Positions 1 to 7,798 of a stretch of 16,573 bases of DNA are shown piece after piece. Position 1 is the first letter of the stretch, and every line of letters begins with the position of its first letter. The position numbers and the translations under genes are program-made. The stretch spans positions 1 to 16,573 of the forward strand of contig JAIOJO010000421.1 in NCBI GenBank assembly GCA_019911985.1, given 5' to 3'. A model generated the notes under the pieces. The model did no database searches and was not told the origin of the DNA. It saw only the letters and a list, made by a program, of their open reading frames with translations. Source of the stretch: Sulfuricellaceae bacterium. GTDB lineage: Bacteria; Pseudomonadota; Gammaproteobacteria; Burkholderiales; UBA9220.

Positions 1-441
1 GCCCACCATATGACCGCCCCCTGCGAGGATGGCGAAGGGGCGGCGCGTTGCATGAAAAACGCTTTGCGCAATGCCGGTTTGAACGCCGATCAGGTCGATT
101 ACATCAATGCACACGGCACCTCGACGCCGCTGGGCGACTTAGCCGAAACCATGGCGGTCAAACGCTGCTTTGGCGATTATGCGAAGAAAGTGGCCGTCAG
201 TTCCACCAAATCCATGACAGGCCATCTGCTGGGCGCGGCGGGAGGCGTTGAGGCGGTGTTTTCAGCGCTGGCCATATACCATCAGATTGCGCCGCCGACG
301 ATTAATTTGTTTGAGCAAGACCCTCAGTGCGATCTGGACTATGTGCCGAATCAAGCGCGATCCATGAAGATCGACGCAGCATTGTCGAACTCGTTCGGAT
401 TCGGCGGCACCAATGGAACATTGGTATTTTGCAAAGTTTGA
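1..441 (+). CDS. fabF: beta-ketoacyl-ACP synthase II, C-terminal part (5' end outside window)
   Basis: FabF condenses malonyl-ACP with a growing acyl-ACP in cytoplasmic fatty-acid elongation. The reading frame is open from base 1, so only the last ~146 residues are present. They include two of the catalytic thiolase-fold segments: the NAHGTSTPLGD motif with its active-site His, and KSMTGHLLGAAGG with the conserved Lys and second His. The C-terminal NSFGFGGTNGTLVF segment, typical of KAS II, is also present. The nucleophilic Cys lies upstream of the window. The downstream neighbour pabC matches the usual fabF-pabC order of gammaproteobacteria. The ATG at 10 is internal and not the real start. 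FabB is less likely because of the neighbourhood and the C-terminal signature. Confidence 0.96.
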   Translation, partial: AHHMTAPCEDGEGAARCMKNALRNAGLNADQVDYINAHGTSTPLGDLAETMAVKRCFGDYAKKVAVSSTKSMTGHLLGAAGGVEAVFSALAIYHQIAPPTINLFEQDPQCDLDYVPNQARSMKIDAALSNSFGFGGTNGTLVFCKV

Positions 442-453
442 TTATGTAAGCCT

Positions 454-485
454 AAGCCGGGCACCGGATCGCCGCCGCCCGGCTT
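454..485 (+). terminator. GC-rich hairpin after fabF, possible weak terminator
   Basis: A perfect 9-bp inverted repeat, AAGCCGGGC (454-462) and GCCCGGCTT (477-485), encloses a 14-base loop and begins 12 bases after the fabF stop. It is followed by a pyrimidine-rich CTTCTCTC tract rather than a clean run of T. It could be a leaky intrinsic terminator, or an mRNA 3'-end stabiliser separating fabF from the pabC operon. The stem is seen directly; the function is inferred. Confidence 0.5.
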
Positions 486-556
486 CTTCTCTCATAGGCG
501 CGCGCCGATTCGGCTGCGGGTTTCCCTGCCAATTTCGTCAATTCGACTGAAACTCT

Positions 557-1381
557 ATGACGCCTGCTTTGGCCCTGATTAACGGAAAAGCAGACCCGTG
601 TATCAGCCCCCTGGACCGCGCGGCGATGTACGGCGATGGCGTGTTTCGCACCCTGAAAATGCTGTCGGGAAAGCCGCTGGCATGGGATATCCATTACCGA
701 AAACTCGCTTCGGACTGCGCTGCGCTGTTCCTGCCTTGTCCTACGGAAGCCGAATTCATCAACGATATCCAATGCTTGTTCGCAGCCCATGGCGATGGCG
801 TGATTAAACTCGTGATTAGTCGCGGCGTCGGCCAACGAGGTTACGCCCAGCCCGATCCGCTGATACCGACCCGGATGGCGATACATTCACCCTTGCCGAT
901 TTATCCGGCCGATTATGCCGTTAACGGGGTCAAGGTGCGTGTATGCGATTTGCGCTTGTCTGCACAGCCCCTTTTGGCTGGGATCAAGCATCTTAATCGA
1001 CTGGAAAATGTTTTGGCACGGCTTGAGTGGGACGATCCCGATATTGCGGAGGGGCTTTTACTGGACGCCGGTGGAAGCGTTGTTGAAGGCACGATGAGCA
1101 ACCTGTTTGCTTATGCCGGAGGCGAATTGTTTACCCCGGACCTAAGCTGTTGCGGAGTGGCCGGAGTGCAGCGCGAACGCATCATGTTCTTGGCAGAGAC
1201 CCTAGGCATTAAGCTTGTCGTCGGATCGCTGAAAGTAGAGTCCTTGTTGGCAGCGCAAGAGCTATTTCTGTGCAACAGCGTGATCGATATATGGCCGATA
1301 CGCCAACTTCAGGAGAAAATATGGGCGCCGGGCCATTTGACCCATCAACTTCGCGAGATGTTACGAAAACTCGATGATTAA
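557..1381 (+). CDS. pabC: aminodeoxychorismate lyase
   Basis: This fold-type IV PLP enzyme releases pyruvate from 4-amino-4-deoxychorismate to give p-aminobenzoate for folate synthesis. The 274-residue length is normal (E. coli PabC is 269). Visible signatures are GDGVFRTLK near residues 26-34, SRGVGQRGY at 88-96, AGIKHLNRLENV at 141-152 with Lys144 as the probable PLP lysine, VVEGTMSNLF at 175-184 with the conserved Glu177, and CCGVAGVQRERI at 198-209. The ATG at 557 gives a family-like N-terminus, although only a weak ribosome binding site precedes it. The 3' end overlaps the mltG start by 8 bases, suggesting translational coupling. Branched-chain aminotransferase and D-amino-acid transaminase share the fold; the fabF-mltG context favours PabC. 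Confidence 0.93.
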   Translation: MTPALALINGKADPCISPLDRAAMYGDGVFRTLKMLSGKPLAWDIHYRKLASDCAALFLPCPTEAEFINDIQCLFAAHGDGVIKLVISRGVGQRGYAQPDPLIPTRMAIHSPLPIYPADYAVNGVKVRVCDLRLSAQPLLAGIKHLNRLENVLARLEWDDPDIAEGLLLDAGGSVVEGTMSNLFAYAGGELFTPDLSCCGVAGVQRERIMFLAETLGIKLVVGSLKVESLLAAQELFLCNSVIDIWPIRQLQEKIWAPGHLTHQLREMLRKLDD

Positions 1382-2369
1382 GCCACTGAAGTCGCTCGCC
1401 CTGATTCTCTTGGTGCTCGCCGTGGGCGGCGGGGCCTGGCTGTACCGCTATGCCAACCAGACCCTTCCGTTGCCGTCGCAGCCCTTTGAATTCGAACTTA
1501 AGCCGGGCGGCAGCTTGCGCAGCGTTGCACGGCAGTTGAGCGATGCCCATTTATTGCCCGAGGCATGGAGTTTTGTTGTCCTGGCCCGTCTTTTAGGCAA
1601 GCAAAGCGAAATCAAGGCCGGTAATTACCAGTTGCAAGAAAGCCTGAGTCCCCTGGCCCTGGTGCAGAAAATCACCAAGGGCGATGTCAGCCAATATGAA
1701 ATCCGCTTTATCGAGGGTTGGACGTTTCGGCAAATGCGCAACGAACTGGATCGGCAGGATGGCATTACCCATGAAACTGCCGGCCTGAGCGACAGCGAAG
1801 TGCTGAAATTGGTGGGGGCCGATGAAGGGCATGCCGAAGGCTTGTTTTTCCCCGATAGCTACTATTTCAATCGCGGCAGCAGTGACGTGAGCATTCTTAA
1901 GCGATCCTACAAGACCATGCAGCGGCATTTGGCATACGCGTGGGCCGAACGGGATACCTCCGTCCCCTATGCCTCGCCCTACGAGGCCCTCATCATGGCA
2001 TCGATAGTGGAGAAGGAGACTGGGCAGTCCAGCGAACGGCCGATGATTGCCGCCGTTTTCGTCAACCGTTTGCGTATTGGCATGCGTTTGCAAACCGACC
2101 CTACGGTTATTTACGGGCTGGGCGAAAAGTATGACGGAAATATTCACAAGCGCGATCTGCAGACCGATACGGCCTACAATACATACACCCGCGCCGGGCT
2201 CCCTCCCTCGCCGATTGCGATGCCTGGCTCTGGATCGATTCAGGCGGCTTTGCATCCGGCCCAATCCAAGGCGTTTTATTTCGTTGCCAAAGGGAATGGC
2301 AGCCACCAATTTTCCGAAACCCTGGCAGAGCATAACCGAGCCGTGTTTCGTTACCAAAAAAGTAAATAA
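1374..2369 (+). CDS. mltG: endolytic murein transglycosylase MltG (YceG family)
   Basis: MltG is an inner-membrane lytic transglycosylase that cleaves nascent glycan strands and is thought to terminate their polymerisation. The 331-residue length is close to E. coli MltG (340). Residues ~6-24 form one N-terminal membrane anchor with a short basic cytoplasmic side. A LysM-like region (about 40-105, KPGGSLRSVARQL) follows, then the catalytic YceG domain. Key segments are EGLFFPDSYYF (155-165), ASIVEKETG (209-217) carrying the catalytic glutamate, NRLRIGMRLQTDPTVIYGLG (231-250), and AGLPPSPIAMPG with HPAQS near residues 274-298. It starts inside pabC and is followed 18 bases later by tmk, so it is part of the same operon. 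Confidence 0.95.
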   Translation: MIKPLKSLALILLVLAVGGGAWLYRYANQTLPLPSQPFEFELKPGGSLRSVARQLSDAHLLPEAWSFVVLARLLGKQSEIKAGNYQLQESLSPLALVQKITKGDVSQYEIRFIEGWTFRQMRNELDRQDGITHETAGLSDSEVLKLVGADEGHAEGLFFPDSYYFNRGSSDVSILKRSYKTMQRHLAYAWAERDTSVPYASPYEALIMASIVEKETGQSSERPMIAAVFVNRLRIGMRLQTDPTVIYGLGEKYDGNIHKRDLQTDTAYNTYTRAGLPPSPIAMPGSGSIQAALHPAQSKAFYFVAKGNGSHQFSETLAEHNRAVFRYQKSK

Positions 2370-2387
2370 GATAATCGGGGGCGTTCG

Positions 2388-3011
2388 TTGAGCGTAACAA
2401 AACCAGGTAAATTCATTACCCTAGAGGGAATTGACGGCGCAGGCAAGAGTACTCATCTCGCCTGGCTGGAACAACGCGTGCGCGCGGCCGGTGCGGAAGT
2501 CGTGATGACCCGCGAGCCGGGCGGAACTCCCCTGGGCGAGCAATTGCGTGAAATTTTGCTGCATCAGTCCATGCATTTGGAAACCGAAGCGCTACTGATG
2601 TTCGCCGCGCGCCGGGAGCACCTGGACAAAGTGATACAACCCGCCCTCGACCGCGGAGCCTGGGTGATCTCCGACCGTTTTAGCGACGCCAGCTTTGCCT
2701 ATCAGGGTGGAGGAAGAGGCCTGCCGGAGCAGAAGCTGGAACAATTGGAACAGTGGGTGCATCCGGCGCTTCAACCCGATTTAACCCTGTTATTCGACGT
2801 GAGCTTGGAAACCAGCCGGCAACGGCTTGCCGCTAATGCGTCCCTCGACCGTTTTGAGCAAGAGCAGCAGGATTTCTTTCAGCGCGTACGCCGCGCCTAT
2901 CTGGCGCGGGCCGCCCAGTACCCGAAGCGGATACGGGTCATCGATGGCGCCCGTTCGATAGAGGCTATACGGGTCGAGTTGGAGGCACTCATTACGCCAT
3001 GGCTGAGTTGA
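2388..3011 (+). CDS. tmk: thymidylate kinase
   Basis: This enzyme phosphorylates dTMP to dTDP with ATP in the cytoplasm, an essential step of dTTP synthesis. The length is 207 residues, and E. coli Tmk is 213. The P-loop EGIDGAGKST spans residues 13-22, the substrate-binding TREPGGTPLGEQLR follows at 41-54, and ISDRFSDASFAYQGGGR at 94-110 contains the DR motif and the Arg-bearing LID. No Arg sits inside the P-loop and one is in the LID, as in enterobacterial-type enzymes. The start is a TTG at 2388, with GGGGG at 2377-2381 as ribosome binding site. No ATG lies between it and the P-loop, and the next in-frame ATG would remove the catalytic core. The 3' end overlaps holB by 13 bases. Confidence 0.95.
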   Translation: MSVTKPGKFITLEGIDGAGKSTHLAWLEQRVRAAGAEVVMTREPGGTPLGEQLREILLHQSMHLETEALLMFAARREHLDKVIQPALDRGAWVISDRFSDASFAYQGGGRGLPEQKLEQLEQWVHPALQPDLTLLFDVSLETSRQRLAANASLDRFEQEQQDFFQRVRRAYLARAAQYPKRIRVIDGARSIEAIRVELEALITPWLS

Positions 3012-4012
3012 CGCCGTTGCTTCCCTGGCAGCAAGCACTGTGGTCGAAACAAATGGCGGCGCGGTCGCGCCTGCATCACGCCATATTGCTGCATGGCCGC
3101 CGCGGCAGCGGTAAACTGGAGTTCGCACGCACCTTAGCCAAGGCGCTCTTATGCGAAACGCCCACGGTGGAGAACCTCCCCTGTGGAAAATGTGTTGCCT
3201 GCAACTGGTTTGAACAGGGTTCGCACCCGGATTTTCGCCAGATTTCTCCCGAGTCGGCCAGCCAAGCGGAGCTTGACGATAAATCCGGAGAAAAAAAATC
3301 GAGCAAGTTCATCAATGTTGCCGAGGTACGCGAACTTAAAGAGTTCGTCATGTTGTCCACCCATCGCAACGGAAGCCGTGTCGTCTTGATTCATCCGGCA
3401 GAAAGCATGAACACTCAAGCGGCCAACGCCTTATTGAAAACACTGGAAGAGCCGAGTCCGAATACCTTTTTCATCTTGGTCAGCCATCAAACCCAGCATT
3501 TGTTAGCGACAATCCGCAGCCGTTGCCAAAAAGTCGGCATGCCGCTACCGGATAAGGAACAAGCCGGCCTATGGCTACGGCAACAGGGCGTGGCCGCGCC
3601 GGAAATGATTTTATCCCAGGCGGGATACATGCCGTTCGAGGCCCTGCGGCTGAGCGATGAGGCGTATCAACAGCGCCGGCGGGGCCTGCTCGACCAGCTT
3701 AGCCGTCCGCTGGACATGAACCCCTTGGCCGTGGCCGAAAACCTGAAGGATGAAAATTTAACGTGGATTCTCGATTGGCTGCAAAAATGGACCTACGACC
3801 TGATCGCCAGCCGGCTAAGCGGACGAATCCAGTTTCAAGCCGATTACGCGCAGACCTTGCAAGTCCTGGCTAAAACCGCTAGCTTAGCGAAACTTCTGAG
3901 CTTTCAGCGCGAGTTGATATCGCTGCAGCGTGTAGTGAATCACCCCTTGAATCCCCAACTGTTGCTGGAGCAGCTTTTCCTGGACTATATCCGACTGGAG
4001 TGGAATCGCTAA
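2999..4012 (+). CDS. holB: DNA polymerase III subunit delta'
   Basis: Delta' is the stator subunit of the clamp-loader complex that places the beta clamp on primed DNA. The 337-residue length matches E. coli HolB (334). The N-terminal AAA+ domain has a Walker-A-like GRRGSGK (33-39), better preserved than in E. coli delta'. A zinc-binding set follows: Cys52, Cys62, Cys65 and Cys68. The segment MNTQAANALLKTLEEPSPN (137-155) and the TIRSRCQ motif (171-177), whose SRC serine and arginine face the neighbouring subunit, are typical. The C-terminal third should be the collar domain. It begins within tmk and stops 4 bases before pilZ, so it is co-transcribed and probably translationally coupled. Confidence 0.94.
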   Translation: MAELTPLLPWQQALWSKQMAARSRLHHAILLHGRRGSGKLEFARTLAKALLCETPTVENLPCGKCVACNWFEQGSHPDFRQISPESASQAELDDKSGEKKSSKFINVAEVRELKEFVMLSTHRNGSRVVLIHPAESMNTQAANALLKTLEEPSPNTFFILVSHQTQHLLATIRSRCQKVGMPLPDKEQAGLWLRQQGVAAPEMILSQAGYMPFEALRLSDEAYQQRRRGLLDQLSRPLDMNPLAVAENLKDENLTWILDWLQKWTYDLIASRLSGRIQFQADYAQTLQVLAKTASLAKLLSFQRELISLQRVVNHPLNPQLLLEQLFLDYIRLEWNR

Positions 4013-4016
4013 GCCC

Positions 4017-4382
4017 ATGGACGACGAACTAAAAATTCCGGCGCAGCGCCCCGGCGTGCTGTCGCTCAGCATCAAGGAGCGCCCCGCTTTGTATGCCGCT
4101 TACATGCCCTACCTGAAGGGCGGCGGAATATTTATTCCTACGAACAAGTCCTACAAGCTGGGCGATGAAGTTTTCATGCTGCTGAGTTTGATGGACGACC
4201 CCAGCAAGCTGGCTGTGGCAGGGAATGTCGTGTGGATTACTCCGGCAGGCGCCCAAGGCAGCAAATCCCAGGGAATAGGCGTGCAATTCAGCGACAATGA
4301 AGGCGGCGTTGCGGCGCGCAATAAAATCGAAGGACTGCTCGGCGGAACGCTCAATTCCAGCCGTCCGACCCATACCATGTAA
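4017..4382 (+). CDS. pilZ: type IV pilus assembly protein PilZ
   Basis: This 121-residue single-domain PilZ protein belongs to the class needed for type IV pilus biogenesis in Pseudomonas and Xanthomonas, where it acts through the PilB/FimX machinery. The family landmarks are LYAAYMPYLKGGGIFIPT (26-43), LGDEVFMLLSLMD (48-60), VAGNVVWITPAGAQG (67-81), GIGVQF (86-91) and the RPTHTM C-terminus. The RxxxR motif used by classical PilZ domains to bind c-di-GMP is absent, as in Pseudomonas PilZ, so direct c-di-GMP binding is not expected. The position directly after holB is conserved in pseudomonads and xanthomonads. Other pil genes are not in the window, so the pilus role is inferred from the family. 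Confidence 0.94.
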   Translation: MDDELKIPAQRPGVLSLSIKERPALYAAYMPYLKGGGIFIPTNKSYKLGDEVFMLLSLMDDPSKLAVAGNVVWITPAGAQGSKSQGIGVQFSDNEGGVAARNKIEGLLGGTLNSSRPTHTM

Positions 4383-4421
4383 TGTCCGGCGTTCTCGCCG
4401 GTCTCTTTGTGCTCTTCATTT

Positions 4422-5210
4422 ATGATACTTATCGACTCCCATTGCCATCTCGATTTTCCCGACCTTTCCGTCAAGCAGGATGAAATTTTAGCCAACATGA
4501 AGCAACAGCAGGTGGCTTATGCCTTATGCGTGGCGGTTAATCTTGAGGATTTTCCACGTGTGCTTGCTTTAGCGGAGAGTCACGACAATCTCTTCGCTTC
4601 TGTGGGCGTGCATCCCGATTATGAGGATATTGAAGAACCTACGGTCGAACGCCTGGCCGAATTGGCGCGCCATCCCAAAGTAATCGCCATCGGTGAAACC
4701 GGATTGGATTATTTCCGCCTCAGCGGTGATTTGGAGTGGCAGCGGCAACGCTTTCGCAATCACATCCGGGCGGCGAAGCAATGCGGTAAACCGCTCATTA
4801 TTCACACGCGTGAAGCGGCAGAGGACACCTTGCGCATCATGGAAGAGGAGGGCGCGTCTCAAGTTGGCGGTGTGATGCACTGCTTTACGGAAAGCTGGGA
4901 TGTGGCGCAAAGGGCGATGGCCATGAATTTTCTGATTTCCTTTTCCGGCATCGTGACCTTCAAAAAAGCGACGAATGTACAAGACGTAGCCCGCCTGGTT
5001 CCGCTGGACCGGCTTTTAGTGGAAACCGATTCCCCCTATCTGGCACCCGCGCCCCATCGCGGAAAAGTAAACCAACCCGCATTTGTTCGCCATGTGGCGG
5101 AAGAAATCGCCAAGCTGAAAGAAATCGATCTTGCAACCGTGGCGCTGAGCACGTCGAATAATTTTACCCGCTTGTTTAAGTTAGACGAAATTATCCAATG
5201 TCAATTGTAA
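4422..5210 (+). CDS. tatD: TatD-family metal-dependent hydrolase (YcfH-like)
   Basis: This TIM-barrel hydrolase belongs to the TatD nuclease family; members such as E. coli YcfH and TatD act as Mg-dependent deoxyribonucleases. The metal ligands are visible: DSHCHLD with His7 and His9, Glu92 in GETGLDY, His128 in IIHTREA, His153 in MHCFTES, and Asp203 in ETDSPYLAP. I chose the ATG at 4422 because it gives the standard MILIDSHCHLDF start and 262 residues. An in-frame TTG at 4407 would add five unrelated residues. No strong ribosome binding site is visible. The place after holB/pilZ fits the YcfH subgroup rather than the tatABC-linked TatD, so the gene could equally be called ycfH. Confidence 0.92.
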   Translation: MILIDSHCHLDFPDLSVKQDEILANMKQQQVAYALCVAVNLEDFPRVLALAESHDNLFASVGVHPDYEDIEEPTVERLAELARHPKVIAIGETGLDYFRLSGDLEWQRQRFRNHIRAAKQCGKPLIIHTREAAEDTLRIMEEEGASQVGGVMHCFTESWDVAQRAMAMNFLISFSGIVTFKKATNVQDVARLVPLDRLLVETDSPYLAPAPHRGKVNQPAFVRHVAEEIAKLKEIDLATVALSTSNNFTRLFKLDEIIQCQL

Positions 5211-5228
5211 GAATATTCGTTCAATAAA

Positions 5229-6785
5229 TTGAAAAACATAGTATTCGTATGTTTCATATTGTTTTCGCTATTGGCCCAGGCGGGTTCTTTCGACGATATG
5301 TTTATTGCGGTCAAGAACGATGACAGCGGTACTGTGCAAGAACTTCTGGCCAAGGGTTTCGATCCCAATGCAAGCGATGAAGAAGGCGATACCCTTTTGA
5401 TGCTCGCCGCGCGCGAAGGGAACCCAGCCGTAAGCCAAAAATTAATAGCAGCCGGAGCCGACCTAAACCGTCAAAATAGTTTAGGCGAGACAGCTTTGAT
5501 GCTGGCCGCTTATAAAGGGCATTTGGCGGTAGCCCAACTCCTGCTGGACAAAGGAGCAAGCTTGCGCGGGGCACGGTGGAATGCGTTGCTATACGCTATT
5601 CTCGGCAAAAACGATGACATTGTGCATTTGCTAATGGCGCATGGCGCAGATGCCAACGCCCATTTGGAAAATGAGACCACAGCCTTGATGCTGGCGGCTA
5701 AAGGCGGATCGGTCGAAGTTGTCCAAAACTTGCTGAAGCATCATGCCCAGGTAGACGCCAGAAACGATGAGCAAAAAACCGCTTACGATTGGGCCATGGC
5801 AGCCGGCAACACGGATATTGCCGATATATTGGTACTAGCCTCGGCAAGAAAGGCCAGGCTGCTTCGTGCGGTGGCCGCAGGCGAGATCAATGCTGTCAGG
5901 GATATCCTTAAAAAGGGTGTAAGTCCAAACGAAACCGATGTGGATGGCGAAACGCCGCTTAACTTGGCTATTCATGCCAGGCATGCAGACATCGTCTCAT
6001 TATTGCTGTCGGCGGGCGCTAACCCTCGGCAAGCAGACGTGGAAGGCGATACACCACTCATGGCGGCCGCTTTCACCGGCGATACGTCTATCCTGCAACG
6101 CCTCTTGGATGAGGGCGTTCCCATCAATAGCCCCGGCGTCAACGCCCTCATGTATGCCGCCGCTAATGGGCAGAATGGCGCTTTGTCCTTATTGCTGGCG
6201 CGTGGCGCAAAAGTTAACGCCCAAACCGAAGATGGAACGAGCGCTCTTATGCTGGCGGCCCGTAACGGCAACTTGGAGGCCGTCAAAATTTTGCTTGAGA
6301 ATCACGCCGATGTTCACCTGCGGAGCAAAAATAATAAAACCGCGCGGGCTTGGGCTATCTCCGCCGGCAACAGCGAGATAGCCGAATTTTTAGCGGAAAA
6401 GGAACTCGGTGGGCTGGTGCGCGAGTGGTTTGCATGGTTTGACCGGAAAGACGACGTGGCTTTGTTTCTGAAGCATTTGGCCGATAGCGAACTCGATATC
6501 GAATTGCCTGGGCAAACCATTCACAGCCAGTCTGAATTTAGTGCCTGGTATCAAAAGATTCGGGAACTCATCGACTATCAGCATAACGACCTGCTGAATG
6601 TGCATATCCAGAAAGCGGCCGGAGAAACCTATGGGATCGATATTGGCTTGAAATGGAACGCAGTAAGCTATCAGAAAGAAATTCTAGAGCACTACGCCAA
6701 GCAACACTGGGACGTGGAGGCCAACCCAGAAGGCGTGTGGAAAATACATAAAATGGTGGTGACTTATACTGAGCCGAGCCCATAA
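5229..6785 (+). CDS. exported ankyrin-repeat protein with C-terminal NTF2-like domain
   Basis: This 518-residue protein begins at a TTG (5229). That start yields a short basic N-terminus, a hydrophobic stretch (4-15) and a likely cleavage site near AQA-GS (16-20), so it is probably periplasmic. Residues ~22-204 and ~209-391 each hold about six ankyrin repeats, with consensus pieces such as GETALMLAA and LLLARGA. The second half aligns with the first at a constant offset of 187 residues without gaps. Residues ~396-515 look like an NTF2/SnoaL-like alpha+beta domain (WFAWFDRKDDVALFLKHL, FSAWYQKIREL, GVWKIHKMVV). Ankyrin arrays bind proteins; no catalytic residues or partner are evident. It starts 18 bases after tatD, so it may be read from the same operon. 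Function unknown. Confidence 0.85.
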   Translation: MKNIVFVCFILFSLLAQAGSFDDMFIAVKNDDSGTVQELLAKGFDPNASDEEGDTLLMLAAREGNPAVSQKLIAAGADLNRQNSLGETALMLAAYKGHLAVAQLLLDKGASLRGARWNALLYAILGKNDDIVHLLMAHGADANAHLENETTALMLAAKGGSVEVVQNLLKHHAQVDARNDEQKTAYDWAMAAGNTDIADILVLASARKARLLRAVAAGEINAVRDILKKGVSPNETDVDGETPLNLAIHARHADIVSLLLSAGANPRQADVEGDTPLMAAAFTGDTSILQRLLDEGVPINSPGVNALMYAAANGQNGALSLLLARGAKVNAQTEDGTSALMLAARNGNLEAVKILLENHADVHLRSKNNKTARAWAISAGNSEIAEFLAEKELGGLVREWFAWFDRKDDVALFLKHLADSELDIELPGQTIHSQSEFSAWYQKIRELIDYQHNDLLNVHIQKAAGETYGIDIGLKWNAVSYQKEILEHYAKQHWDVEANPEGVWKIHKMVVTYTEPSP

Positions 6786-6810
6786 ATCGCTCGGCGGCGC
6801 CTATGCTTTT
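6773..6810 (+). terminator. candidate terminator at the end of the ankyrin-repeat gene
   Basis: GCCGAGC (6773-6779) pairs perfectly with GCTCGGC (6789-6795) around a 9-base loop that contains the TAA stop. Only a short TTTT (6807-6810) follows, 11 bases later. It lies between two convergent genes, where a terminator is expected, but the weak T tract makes the call tentative. Confidence 0.35.
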
Positions 6811-6879
6811 ATCCGGCTGGATCCACTTCTTTCAAGAGCGCTGCGGAAGTCCACTGTTCCGATCACCGCCCTTGAATTA

Positions 6880-7782
6880 TCAGGCTAGTTGTTCGCGTGT
6901 CAGCAAGAAAACGTGCTCATCCCCGCCGTGGGTGTCCAGCCAAATGAATTCGAGATCGGGATAGGCCAGTTCCACTTCCAGGCGATTATGGCCGACTTCC
7001 ACGATCAACAAGCCGTGTTCGTTGAGGTGGTTTTTGGCTTCGCGCAGGATTACGCGGATGTGATCCAAGCCGTCTTCCCCGCTGGCCAAGGCGATGCGCG
7101 GTTCGTGCAGGTATTCGACCGGCAAGGTTTCCATCGAGGGTTTGTTGACATAGGGCGGATTGCTTACGATCAGGTCGTAGCGTTTACCGGCTAGAGCCGC
7201 GAACATGTCGGACTTAATCAGTTGTATCTGGCCGGCCAAGCCGTAATCGCCGACGTTGATATGCGCCACGTCGAGGGCGTCCTGCGAAATATCGATTGCA
7301 TCGACTTCCGCATAAGAAAAAGCCAGGGCCATCAATACGGCCAGGCAACCGCTGCCGGTGCACATGTCCAAGGCACTCCCGACGCGGGCTGGGTCTTTAA
7401 TCCACGGCGACAACTGATGTTGCAGCAGTTCGGCGATAAACGAGCGCGGCACGAGAACCCGCTCGTCGACAAAAAATTTGTATTCTCCCAGCCAGGCTTC
7501 ATGGGTAAGGTAAGAGGCGGGAACGCGCTCCTTAAGACGCCGTTCGATCATGCCTAGCGCGGCGGAGCGTTCGCTGCCGGTGAGGCGGGCATCGAGATAG
7601 GGCTCCAGCGTATCGGGCGCCAGATGCAGGGCATACAGAATCAAATAGGCCGCTTCGTCATGGGCGTTGTCGGTGCCGTGGCCGAAAAACAAGCCGGCCT
7701 CGTTGAAGCGGCTGATGGAGAAGCGCAGCAGGTCGCGCAACGTGCGCAGTTGGTTTTGGGCTTCACTGAATAGCTGTTCCAT
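6880..7782 (-). CDS. prmB: ribosomal protein uL3 glutamine N5-methyltransferase
   Basis: PrmB uses S-adenosylmethionine to methylate a glutamine of ribosomal protein L3 during ribosome assembly. The 300 residues match the family (E. coli 310). The N-terminal helical substrate-recognition part has FGHGTDNAHDEA (33-44), and VLVPRSFIAELL (109-120) is a PrmB hallmark that helps separate it from the release-factor enzyme PrmC. The SAM-binding motif is LDMCTGSGCLAV (138-149) and the catalytic NPPY motif is at 208-211. The AAGGAT just upstream of the ATG supports the start. It begins 16 bases after the dapE stop and is the last gene of the - strand cluster. Confidence 0.93.
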   Translation of the reverse strand: MEQLFSEAQNQLRTLRDLLRFSISRFNEAGLFFGHGTDNAHDEAAYLILYALHLAPDTLEPYLDARLTGSERSAALGMIERRLKERVPASYLTHEAWLGEYKFFVDERVLVPRSFIAELLQHQLSPWIKDPARVGSALDMCTGSGCLAVLMALAFSYAEVDAIDISQDALDVAHINVGDYGLAGQIQLIKSDMFAALAGKRYDLIVSNPPYVNKPSMETLPVEYLHEPRIALASGEDGLDHIRVILREAKNHLNEHGLLIVEVGHNRLEVELAYPDLEFIWLDTHGGDEHVFLLTREQLA

Positions 7783-7798
7783 AGCGATCCTTGCTGGG

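Noticed and set aside
4407..4421. TTG start for tatD, five codons upstream
   Set aside because: It adds MCSSF before the canonical MILIDSHCHLDF start and has no better ribosome binding site.
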